From assembly GCA_015258095.1 (NCBI GenBank), contig JABZIV010000045.1:1-13598 (forward strand): a stretch of DNA of 13,598 bases, written 5' to 3'. The notes below the pieces were generated by a model. That model was not told the origin of the DNA and made no database searches. It worked only from the letters and a program-made list of their open reading frames with translations. Positions 1 through 6,038 of the stretch are shown here, one piece after another; positions within the stretch are counted from its first letter, which is position 1, and each line of letters opens with the position of its first letter. The translations under genes were made by a program, and so were the position numbers. The DNA comes from Lachnospiraceae bacterium. Lineage in GTDB: Bacteria > Bacillota > Clostridia > Lachnospirales > Lachnospiraceae.

Positions 1-130
1 TGGCTCCACCATATCTATGCATATTCGCGAAACCATCGCCGACAACCCTTCCTTAACGCCGCTCTCGTTTGGGTGTAGGCGTCGGTATGAAACGCGCACT
101 CGCTGTACTCGTGCTTGTTATGGCCCGAAT
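1..130. other. Unassigned left edge, downstream of hflX
   Basis: This is the stretch beyond the hflX stop codon. By hand count it is about 54% G+C, somewhat richer than the flanking genes. A plus-strand frame stays open from base 2 to 163 and a minus-strand frame is open for about 38 codons, but neither has a start codon, a ribosome site or a recognisable family. I see no terminator hairpin for hflX here. It may be the edge of a mobile element or of another gene cut by the window, but nothing visible decides this. Confidence 0.4.
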
Positions 131-1414
131 CTATACTTCCAGCTGATAGGGTTTTAGTCTTTCTTCTAAGGCGATCGGCACTCTTGCCTGGAGCAGGATT
201 CCCTCTTCTTCGTACGACAGGGAAAGCAGTTTTCCTTCACTACGGATCCGGTTTTCCCATGCGGATTCTTTATAGGGGAGGAGGACCTTGATTGGCCGAA
301 GGCGCGCGGAAAGGGCTTTTGTTACGGCATCCGCGACTTCTTTTATGCCGATTCCCTCTTTTACGGAGATGTAGAGTTTCTCTCCCCGAAGCTTCGGGAG
401 GGTCTCTAAAGGGAGCACTTTATCACATTTGTTTAGGATATAAAGTGTTGGAATATGGCTTGCCCCCAGTTTCTTCAAAGTTTCCACGGTTGTATCCATG
501 TGTTTCCGGTAGTTTGGATCGCTGTAGTCAATGACCTGTAGGATGAGGTCGGCTTCCACGGCTTCTTCCAGGGTACTGTGAAAAGCATCCAATAATTTAT
601 CGGGAAGCGAGCGGATGAACCCGACGGTGTCAGCGAGGAGAAATTCCTCTCCTTTTTCTAAGACGATTCTTCGTATTGTGGTATCCAGTGTTGCGAAGAG
701 CATATCCTTTTCTTCCACAGCTTCTGCGAGCTGCTCTTTACTAAAAGAAAGAAGTGCATTCATCAGACTGGATTTTCCCGCATTGGTATAGCCGACCAGA
801 GCGACGCGGGAAAGAGTGGAGTTTTCTCTTTTCTGTCGCTTTACTTTTCGAACGGCTTCCTGCTTTTTCAGTTCTCTTCGTAGAAGAGCCATTTCATCCT
901 GTATCTTTCGTCTGTCAAGCTCAATCTGCTTTTCTCCTGCACCACGATTAGAGAGTGCTCCTGCGCCGCCGCCCTGACGGGAGAGATTTTCCCTGAGTCC
1001 CACAAGACGGGGCAGCATGTACTCCAGTGTGGCATATTTAACCTGGATTTTTGCTTCTTTGGTTTTCGCCCGCTCGGAGAAGATACGGAGAATCAGCTGT
1101 GTGCGGTCTATCACTTCCGCAGGGAGTGCTTTACTCAGGTTGTGGAGTTGGGAGGGAGAAAGGGGATTCAGGAAGAGCACCAGATTTGCCTCATGAAAGA
1201 GAACGGCTTCTTTTACTTCCTCTACCTTTCCGCTACCGATAAATGTCGCTTTATCTTCTGTCGGGAGGCTCTGGGTGAGCGTGGTCAGAGGACGAATGGA
1301 AAGCGCTTTGCAGAGCTCGGAAAGCTCTTCCATATCCAGCTCGAAATCCGTGTTATGGGGGAACTCTGCGCCAACCAGGACGGCTCTACGCTCCTCTATT
1401 TTATATTCTTCCAT
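131..1414 (-). CDS. hflX: GTPase HflX, ribosome-splitting factor
   Basis: HflX is a translational GTPase that binds the 50S subunit and splits stalled or stressed 70S ribosomes. The 427 residues are the usual family length. The N-terminal HflX domain spans about residues 10-190 and includes the glycine-rich segment RQGGGAGALSNRGAGEKQ at 147-163, followed by a charged helical linker to about 198. The G domain has the P-loop GYTNAGKSS (208-216), the G3 motif DTVGF (262-266) and the G4 motif NKCD (328-331). A C-terminal domain follows, and the protein appears intact. The ATG is preceded by AGGAGG at 1419-1424 with a 4-nt gap. The DUF1461 gene ends 55 bp upstream on the same strand, so the two are probably co-transcribed. 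No promoter of its own is evident in the gap. Confidence 0.96.
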   Translation of the reverse strand: MEEYKIEERRAVLVGAEFPHNTDFELDMEELSELCKALSIRPLTTLTQSLPTEDKATFIGSGKVEEVKEAVLFHEANLVLFLNPLSPSQLHNLSKALPAEVIDRTQLILRIFSERAKTKEAKIQVKYATLEYMLPRLVGLRENLSRQGGGAGALSNRGAGEKQIELDRRKIQDEMALLRRELKKQEAVRKVKRQKRENSTLSRVALVGYTNAGKSSLMNALLSFSKEQLAEAVEEKDMLFATLDTTIRRIVLEKGEEFLLADTVGFIRSLPDKLLDAFHSTLEEAVEADLILQVIDYSDPNYRKHMDTTVETLKKLGASHIPTLYILNKCDKVLPLETLPKLRGEKLYISVKEGIGIKEVADAVTKALSARLRPIKVLLPYKESAWENRIRSEGKLLSLSYEEEGILLQARVPIALEERLKPYQLEV

Positions 1415-1447
1415 ATTTCCTCCTAGTAATAAGGTAAGTCACCTTCG

Positions 1448-1480
1448 TTATTCCTCCGCTATGCATTTCTTATTCCTCCG
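1448..1480. repeat. Short 11-bp direct repeat at the DUF1461 stop
   Basis: TTATTCCTCCG occurs at 1448-1458 and again at 1470-1480, 22 bp apart. On the minus strand each copy reads CGGAGGAATAA. The first copy supplies the last codons and stop of the upstream membrane protein, and the second sits in the gap before hflX. Each copy also looks like a Shine-Dalgarno core, but neither is followed by a start codon at useful spacing. It may be a small local duplication. Confidence 0.5.
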
Positions 1481-2204
1481 GATATCCCCAGGCTTGCCCT
1501 TTTTTCATAAAGAAGAAAGAGAGAAGGAGAGAGGGGAGGAGGGCAGAAAGAAAATAAAGAAGAATACGAAATGCGGTGTCTTGAAAAAAAGCCTCGGGCA
1601 TGATATCAATCATGCGGCTTAAAGCAGGGTCAAATTCCCAATTTCCCTGCGAGAAAAAGATATGATGAAAGGTAGTGAAGGCTGTATCAAAGTGGGATGC
1701 GGCATAATGGGAGAAGAGCAGCAGGCAGAGAAGCAGTGCCGCGGAGGACAGCAAGAATCCCTTTCCCAGAATAAAAAAGGCTTTCCCATGCTCGAGAATG
1801 AGGAGAAAGAAGAGGATGGCAAGCGTAGTCAAGAGGCACATGGTTCGAAGCGTCAGGACTTTCAGAAAAAGATTGCGGACATCCGCCATGTGGGAGGCCT
1901 CGTCTTCCCGGTAGAAGTTTTCCGTCTGTCCGTTGACCTGTACGGAAATCAGAAGGTTCTCTCGTTTTCCGCGAAGATAGCGAAGCGTCTCCTGCATGAC
2001 ATTTTCCAAATCGGAAAGCGGAATATGCTCTTCCCGATAGTCTTCCAGCGTCTTCTCTACGTTGTATTTTACAAATTCTTTTTTATAATAGGAGAGGTCG
2101 GCGTAGCAAGCAACGTCAAAGGCGGTTACGAACAGAATAAAGTAAATCGAGAGGGTAAAGGCGATAGCGAAAATCGGATAAGCAAAACGTAAAGATATTT
2201 TCAT
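1470..2204 (-). CDS. DUF1461/TIGR01906 family integral membrane protein
   Basis: This is a 244-residue membrane protein of unknown biochemical role. Four hydrophobic segments are visible at about residues 7-29, 118-138, 145-165 and 211-232. Between the first and second lies a roughly 85-residue extracytoplasmic region rich in charged residues. Between the third and fourth lies the stretch with FTTFHHIFF, NWEFDP and IMPEAFF. That pattern (Phe/His-rich, Trp, Asp-Pro, then Pro with Phe-Phe) is characteristic of the family named TIGR01906/DUF1461, found widely in Firmicutes. The ATG is preceded by GAAAGGG at a short distance, and an extended -10 promoter lies about 45 bp upstream. It is probably the first gene of a two-gene unit with hflX and is divergent from ybaK. 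The family assignment rests on recognised motifs and topology, not on a search. Confidence 0.78.
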   Translation of the reverse strand: MKISLRFAYPIFAIAFTLSIYFILFVTAFDVACYADLSYYKKEFVKYNVEKTLEDYREEHIPLSDLENVMQETLRYLRGKRENLLISVQVNGQTENFYREDEASHMADVRNLFLKVLTLRTMCLLTTLAILFFLLILEHGKAFFILGKGFLLSSAALLLCLLLFSHYAASHFDTAFTTFHHIFFSQGNWEFDPALSRMIDIMPEAFFQDTAFRILLYFLSALLPSLLLSFFFMKKGQAWGYPEE

Positions 2205-2247
2205 AAAACCCTTTCAGTTGTAAAAATCAATAGAACCGTACTTCGGT

Positions 2248-2256
2248 ATTGTAGCA
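2248..2256 (-). promoter_or_regulatory. Extended -10 promoter for the DUF1461-hflX unit
   Basis: On the minus strand this reads TGCTACAAT, a TGn motif joined to a TACAAT box one base from consensus. No good -35 hexamer stands 17 bp upstream, which is tolerated by extended -10 promoters. It lies in the 104-bp divergent gap and about 45 bp before the membrane-protein start. Confidence 0.42.
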
Positions 2257-2308
2257 TAAATGAGAGCGGAAAGCAGAGAAACTGTATAGGAGAAAGGAAA
2301 GGGATAGC

Positions 2309-2797
2309 ATGGGAAAAGAGTTGAAGACCAATGCGTGTCGAATTTTGGATAAGGCGAAGATTCCTTATGAGGAGCGGGAGTATCCTGTGGATGAAAATGA
2401 TTTGTCCGGCGTTCATGTAGCGGAAGTTCTCGGGGTTTCACCGGAGTGTATATATAAGACCTTGGTTCTGAAAGGGGACAAAACGGGGTATCTTGTGATG
2501 GTGATTCCGGTTGCGGAAGAGCTCGATCTGAAGAAGTGTGCGAAGGTGTCCGGCAATAAGAAGGTGGAAATGATTCCGATGAAAGACCTCCAGGGCATTA
2601 CCGGATATATTCGGGGAGGCTGTAGTCCCGTCGGAATGAAGAAAGCGTTTCCGACCTTTATCCAGGAGGAAGCGGAGAAGAGAGAAAGCTTCATCATCTC
2701 AGCAGGCAGAAGGGGCGTGCAACTTGTTTTGAATCCGAGGGCTCTGTGCAACTTCCTTCGTGCAAGCTTTGCAGACTGTATCCAAAGGGCAGAGTGA
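2309..2797 (+). CDS. ybaK: Cys-tRNA(Pro) deacylase, YbaK/EbsC family
   Basis: YbaK is a free-standing editing enzyme that hydrolyses cysteine mis-attached to tRNA(Pro) by prolyl-tRNA synthetase. The 162 residues match the usual 155-165. Visible family features are the conserved lysine in YKTLV (K50), the segment VIPVAEELDLKKCAKV (65-80), and the loop GYIRGGCSPVGMKK (99-112), which corresponds to the GGxSPxG motif of the binding pocket. It continues to VQLVLNP in the last strand. The ATG is preceded by AAAGGG at 2298-2303. The gene is transcribed divergently from the DUF1461 unit and convergently with the glutaredoxin-like gene, so it is probably monocistronic. Nothing in it looks damaged. Confidence 0.94.
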   Translation: MGKELKTNACRILDKAKIPYEEREYPVDENDLSGVHVAEVLGVSPECIYKTLVLKGDKTGYLVMVIPVAEELDLKKCAKVSGNKKVEMIPMKDLQGITGYIRGGCSPVGMKKAFPTFIQEEAEKRESFIISAGRRGVQLVLNPRALCNFLRASFADCIQRAE

Positions 2798-2848
2798 GAG
2801 ATGCGCGATTCGCTGATAGGAGGAGCTATTGCTTGGGATGCGCTATCA

Positions 2849-2907
2849 ACACGTTTTGTCCTATAACGCACGATAAGCTTTTAGCGCACACGATCTGTCC
2901 GATAACG
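2849..2907. repeat. Imperfect 20-bp direct repeat pair
   Basis: Two copies, 2849-2868 and 2888-2907, agree at 17 of 20 positions. Both begin ACACG and share TGTCC followed by ATAACG. Their starts are 39 bp apart, in the non-coding gap between two convergent genes and just before the terminator. Repeats in such a gap could be a small interspersed repeat of this genome, or a remnant of a duplication. Confidence 0.55.
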
Positions 2908-2936
2908 AAAAAAGAGGATTCGAAAGAATCCTCTTT
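2908..2936 (-). terminator. Rho-independent terminator, probably bidirectional
   Basis: A perfect stem, AGAGGATTC paired with GAATCCTCT, closes a GAAA loop on the plus strand (TTTC on the minus). On the minus strand it is followed by a run of six T (2913-2908), so it should stop the glutaredoxin-like gene, whose stop is 44 bp before. On the plus strand the tail is a shorter TTTT, so it may also end ybaK. Confidence 0.85.
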
Positions 2937-2979
2937 TAAACTGCCTGCTTTCTTGGAGCAGGACTTTCGGGTATGCGAT

Positions 2980-3261
2980 TTAGGCACGGAGTGCGGCGTC
3001 CATGACTTTTTTTACATTTTCCCTTGCCTCATCGTACTTTTCGCCGATGTGGGCTTCATAAATCTTCTCTTCATTTACGAACATAGCCGGTGTAGCGTAA
3101 TAATCGTATCGGTCAGCGATATCCGGATGCTTTCCTTCATCGATTTCTTCGAACTCTACTTTCTTATATTCCGGATTCTCCTGAATCAGTTCTTCTCTGG
3201 CTTTTCTCGCCTGTGCGCAGTAAGGACAACCGCTTACATAGAAAAACTTTACTTTAGCCAT
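2980..3261 (-). CDS. Glutaredoxin-like thiol-disulfide protein
   Basis: This is a 93-residue cytosolic thioredoxin-fold protein. A first beta strand, KVKFFYVS, leads into the redox motif CPYC at residues 12-15, the motif typical of glutaredoxins. The cis-proline follows in ATPAMFV (P58). The rest fits the compact beta-alpha-beta-alpha-beta-beta-alpha fold. It probably reduces protein or small-molecule disulfides, but its electron donor and partner cannot be told from sequence. Anaerobic Firmicutes usually lack glutathione, so the source of electrons may be thioredoxin reductase or another thiol. The start is well supported by AGGAGG at 3270-3275 followed by 8 bases and ATG. It stands alone and is convergent with ybaK. 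Confidence 0.88.
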   Translation of the reverse strand: MAKVKFFYVSGCPYCAQARKAREELIQENPEYKKVEFEEIDEGKHPDIADRYDYYATPAMFVNEEKIYEAHIGEKYDEARENVKKVMDAALRA

Positions 3262-3410
3262 AGTATTTTCCTCCTAACAAGATCTTACACAAACTCTGTG
3301 TTATCGTGTCTACTCTAAAAGGATACGGGAAGAGGAATAGGAATGCAAGAAAGAAAAGGAATTTTCTAATCTTTTTAGAAAGAGGGTCGAAAAAATATAA
3401 GGGTATATAT

Positions 3411-3431
3411 TTAAAATTAATTAAATTTTAA
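3411..3431. repeat. 8-bp inverted repeat in the AT-rich gap
   Basis: TTAAAATT at 3411-3418 and AATTTTAA at 3424-3431 are perfect inverted copies around AATTA. In such AT-rich DNA this could arise by chance, but it sits upstream of the direct repeats and the putative promoter, where an operator would be expected. Confidence 0.35.
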
Positions 3432-3450
3432 AAAACTTATATTCATTAAA

Positions 3451-3468
3451 AATTTAAGCCAATTTAAG
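3451..3468. promoter_or_regulatory. Phased direct repeat, possible activator site
   Basis: AATTTAAG is repeated exactly at 3451-3458 and 3461-3468, a 10-bp period that puts both copies on one face of the helix. It lies immediately upstream of the putative promoter of the secreted beta-helix gene. Tandem sites with about this period are typical of OmpR-type response regulators, but no regulator gene is present in the window. Confidence 0.35.
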
Positions 3469-3471
3469 ATT

Positions 3472-3498
3472 TTGGAAAAGAGTCTGTACTTTTATATT
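3472..3498 (+). promoter_or_regulatory. Weak promoter candidate for the beta-helix gene
   Basis: TTGGAA (3472-3477) and TATATT (3493-3498) are separated by 15 bases, shorter than the ideal 17, so this would be a weak promoter that may need an activator. It would leave a leader of about 115 bases. That leader contains a nested pairing: AGTGG (3548-3552) with CCACT (3585-3589), enclosing CCGC/GCGG. Confidence 0.28.
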
Positions 3499-3621
3499 TC
3501 GAAAAGGGGAATACAATACAAGAGTTTACGGAAACCGGAAAAAGAATAGTGGAGGAAAGACCGCCGGAAGACTCTGCGGAAAAACCACTCTGTTCGATTT
3601 CGAAAGAAAGGAAAAGATAGT

Positions 3622-5928
3622 ATGAAAAAAGGCAACCGGGTAGACATTAGAGAAAATGGCAGAAGAGATGGACAAAGAGTGGAGCAAGTCCGGGGAAGAC
3701 TTTGTAAACCGCTTTTCTGTCTTTGTACCGTCACGGTATTTAGTGCCTTCTCCGTTCGTCCTGCCTACGCAGAGACGAAGGCGGAGAAAGTGAACGAGAT
3801 ACAGGAGGGGTATGGTGCGGAACTTCCTTATACGCGTTATGAAGCGGAAGAGGGAATCGGTTTTTCCGGGGCCGTGCTCAAAAATCTTAGGGAATATAAT
3901 GGAGAGAAAGAAGAAAATCGGGAGAATGCGAAGCTTGAGTCGGATGCGATGGAGGCATCCAATCAGGCTTATGTTGCCCTTCCTAATAAGGACAGCGCGA
4001 TTCGTTTTACGATGACGAAGCCTGCAGATGCTGTGGACATCCGTTATACGGTTCCGGAAAATAAAAGAGCGGATGTAGAGATTCTCCTCCAGAAAAAAGG
4101 AGAGAAAAATTGGGAATCTTTACAGACCGTGCAGCTTGACGGAAGCCGGGCATGGCAGTATATCCGGGAGAATAAAGCCTATGATACCAAGGTAAGCGGA
4201 TCCCATGCACGATTTCGTTTTGACGAGACGCACTTTCTTTTAAAGAAGAATACGGGAGAACGGGTTCATTTGGAAGAGGGAGATGTCCTTGCCATCCGAA
4301 ACAAGGGGGAAGGAAACGCTGTACCGGGAATTGATTTTATCGAGACGGAAGAAGCAGGAGAGGTGAAGGAGAGACCGGAGAACAGCATTTCCGTAACGGA
4401 CGCGCCTTTCAATGCAAAGGCGAATGACGGGAAGGATGATTCCAAGGCTTTTGAAGATGCGCTGAAACAGGCAGTAAGCGAAAAAAAAGAACTCTATATT
4501 CCCGAAGGGCAGTTTGACTTTGACAGGAGACTCGTTTTCGATGCGCGTGAGGTGAAAATCAGCGGTGCGGGGATATGGTACACCAAGCTTCATTTCAAAA
4601 GTACGGAAAAAGGCGGCGGAGGAATGGAATTTGCAAACAGCAGTAAGCAGGTAGAACTGTCCGATTTCTACATGGATTCCGCGCTTTCCTCCCGCTATGA
4701 TGAGAAGGCAAATTATAAAGGAATCTGCGGAGTCATTCAGGAAGCCTCTCATTTGCATGATCTCTGGATAGAACACTTCGAATGCGGTGCGTGGATTGGC
4801 GACTATAAGCCGGAAGAAGCAATGCAGTACACTTCGAATATGCGGATAGAGGCTTGCCGAATCCGAAACAATCTGGCGGATGGCGTGAATTTTGCCCAGG
4901 GAACGAAGTATTCAACAGTAGAGAACTCGGATATTCGTGGCAATGGGGATGACGGACTTGCGACGTGGGCGAGCAAGGCGCATCTTTATGACAAAGATGG
5001 GAATATCGTAGGAGAGACGAACGCGAAGAGTACGGAGCACAACAGCTTTAAGAACAATACGGTGGAACTCATTTGGCGTGCAGCAGGAATTGCGATTCAC
5101 GGCGGAAAAGACCATCTTGTGGAAGGGAATCTTGTCAAAGATATTTTCTCCGGATCCGGTATCCGCGTAACGACGACTTTTGACGGGTATACTTTTCAGG
5201 AAAATGATCCGAAAGACGGGGAAAGTCATGGGATCGAAATCCGGAACAATCTTCTTCTTCGGACGGGAACGAGCAATGATTTCTATGGAAATGCCCTTTC
5301 TTCCATCCACTTTGAAAAAGTCAATGGTGCGATTCGGAATGTACATGTAGAGAACAACAGAATCGTAGAACCGTTTCAGGGAGATTTTTCTGCGAACTTT
5401 TATATAGAAGGAACAAAAGAGGAGAATACGATTTTTGAAAGCAACAATCCGATAGAAAGAGTCGATCTGGATAGGCTGGAAGAGGAAGAGGAACGACTGT
5501 TTCAGGAGAGAGAAGAGAACGCGGACAGGGAAGAAACCGCTTCAAATCAAGAGGATGCAGAGGAGGAAGACCATCTTCCGGAAAATTTACGCGGGAAGAA
5601 TGTAGAGATGCATGACCGTGCCGAGATTCGTCAGAATGCCAATTTCAAGCTCTACTGGTGGCAGAAGGATGTGAAGAACCGGGATGGCAGTGTGACGAGG
5701 TACTGGGTAAAGAAACTGGAAGGGATTCATCTCGATGACACGATGGAGTATTCGGAAGAGGACGGAACCAAGGTTTTTAACTTCATGCCGACGGATATTC
5801 CGGAGTATATTCCCATTACGGGAACGGCTTTTGTAGAAGATTATCACTATGAAGGAGAGGATTGGATCCGCTGGGAGCATGACGGGCAGGTAGAATACGC
5901 AAAGATTCGCTACTGGAGTAAAAAATAA
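3622..5928 (+). CDS. Secreted beta-helix glycosidase, GH87 (alpha-1,3-glucanase)-like
   Basis: This is a 768-residue exported protein. A signal peptide with a long basic n-region (1-30), a hydrophobic core LFCLCTVTVFSAFSV and the site AYA-ET at 50/51 is evident. Residues about 60-255 look like a carbohydrate-binding-type beta-sandwich starting at RYEAEEG. The catalytic parallel beta-helix starts near 268 (NDGKDDSKAF, YIPEGQF) and continues through SGAGIWYT (314-321), LADGVNF (418-424), GNGDDGLATW (440-449) and GIAIHGGKDH (489-498). These motifs resemble GH87 mycodextranases/mutanases, which cut alpha-1,3-glucan; D420, D443/D444 and D497 are candidate acidic active-site residues. The helix is followed by a Glu-rich linker (about 616-652) and a Trp/Tyr-rich C-terminal domain that I do not recognise. 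There is no LPXTG or membrane anchor, so it is probably released. The ribosome site AAGGAAAA is moderate. A general pectate-lyase-superfamily protein is the alternative. Confidence 0.72.
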   Translation: MKKGNRVDIRENGRRDGQRVEQVRGRLCKPLFCLCTVTVFSAFSVRPAYAETKAEKVNEIQEGYGAELPYTRYEAEEGIGFSGAVLKNLREYNGEKEENRENAKLESDAMEASNQAYVALPNKDSAIRFTMTKPADAVDIRYTVPENKRADVEILLQKKGEKNWESLQTVQLDGSRAWQYIRENKAYDTKVSGSHARFRFDETHFLLKKNTGERVHLEEGDVLAIRNKGEGNAVPGIDFIETEEAGEVKERPENSISVTDAPFNAKANDGKDDSKAFEDALKQAVSEKKELYIPEGQFDFDRRLVFDAREVKISGAGIWYTKLHFKSTEKGGGGMEFANSSKQVELSDFYMDSALSSRYDEKANYKGICGVIQEASHLHDLWIEHFECGAWIGDYKPEEAMQYTSNMRIEACRIRNNLADGVNFAQGTKYSTVENSDIRGNGDDGLATWASKAHLYDKDGNIVGETNAKSTEHNSFKNNTVELIWRAAGIAIHGGKDHLVEGNLVKDIFSGSGIRVTTTFDGYTFQENDPKDGESHGIEIRNNLLLRTGTSNDFYGNALSSIHFEKVNGAIRNVHVENNRIVEPFQGDFSANFYIEGTKEENTIFESNNPIERVDLDRLEEEEERLFQEREENADREETASNQEDAEEEDHLPENLRGKNVEMHDRAEIRQNANFKLYWWQKDVKNRDGSVTRYWVKKLEGIHLDDTMEYSEEDGTKVFNFMPTDIPEYIPITGTAFVEDYHYEGEDWIRWEHDGQVEYAKIRYWSKK

Positions 5929-5974
5929 AAATAGGAATTTCTTTTTTCATACATTTTTTGTCTGCGTAGTTCCT

Positions 5975-6000
5975 TATATCTTTGTACTTCATGCCGAAAA
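5975..6000 (+). promoter_or_regulatory. Possible sigma-D/sigma-28-type promoter
   Basis: GCCGAAAA at 5993-6000 is one base from the motility-sigma -10 box GCCGATAA. TATA at 5975-5978 lies 14 bases upstream, where TAAA would be expected. A chemoreceptor gene begins 38 bp downstream, which fits motility-sigma control. If used, the transcript would start near 6007 and exclude the upstream ATG at 5982. The match is partial, and the ATGCC/GGCAT inverted repeat (5991-5995, 6017-6021) overlaps it. Confidence 0.25.
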
Positions 6001-6038
6001 TCTTCAAGATAGGATTGGCATTTAGGAAGGATACGACG

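Larger units (their letters stand above)
3262..3621. other. AT-rich regulatory gap between divergent genes
   Basis: These 360 bases hold no credible gene. The left part carries the glutaredoxin-like ribosome site and a small ACACA/TGTGT inverted repeat (3287-3301). The middle, about 3385-3500, is very AT-rich with A- and T-tracts, an 8-bp inverted repeat and a 10-bp-phased direct repeat. The right part is a G+A-rich leader with possible hairpins before the secreted beta-helix gene. The layout suggests the large secreted-enzyme gene is regulated here. Confidence 0.6.

Noticed and set aside
1..99. 5' end of the same group II intron, starting at a minus-strand GTGCG (99-95)
   Set aside because: GTGCG fits the general intron start, but the following bases do not resemble the start of group IIC introns of the type seen at the right edge. 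The match is too short to support.
2..163. Open plus-strand frame at the left edge, antisense to the end of hflX
   Set aside because: It has no start codon or ribosome site, its residues fit no family, and its end overlaps a well-supported gene on the other strand.
2746..3318. 190-codon plus-strand frame across the glutaredoxin-like gene
   Set aside because: It starts inside ybaK, passes through a terminator and runs antisense to a gene with a clear CPYC motif. It has no ribosome site.
3500..3621. Riboswitch in the leader of the secreted beta-helix gene
   Set aside because: Only short stems are present. I recognise no conserved core of a known riboswitch and see no anti-terminator or terminator pair.
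5982..6038. N-terminal extension of the chemoreceptor from ATG 5982
   Set aside because: No ribosome site precedes it, while AGGAAGG is well placed for ATG 6039. The extra 19 residues are not typical of a chemoreceptor N-terminus.
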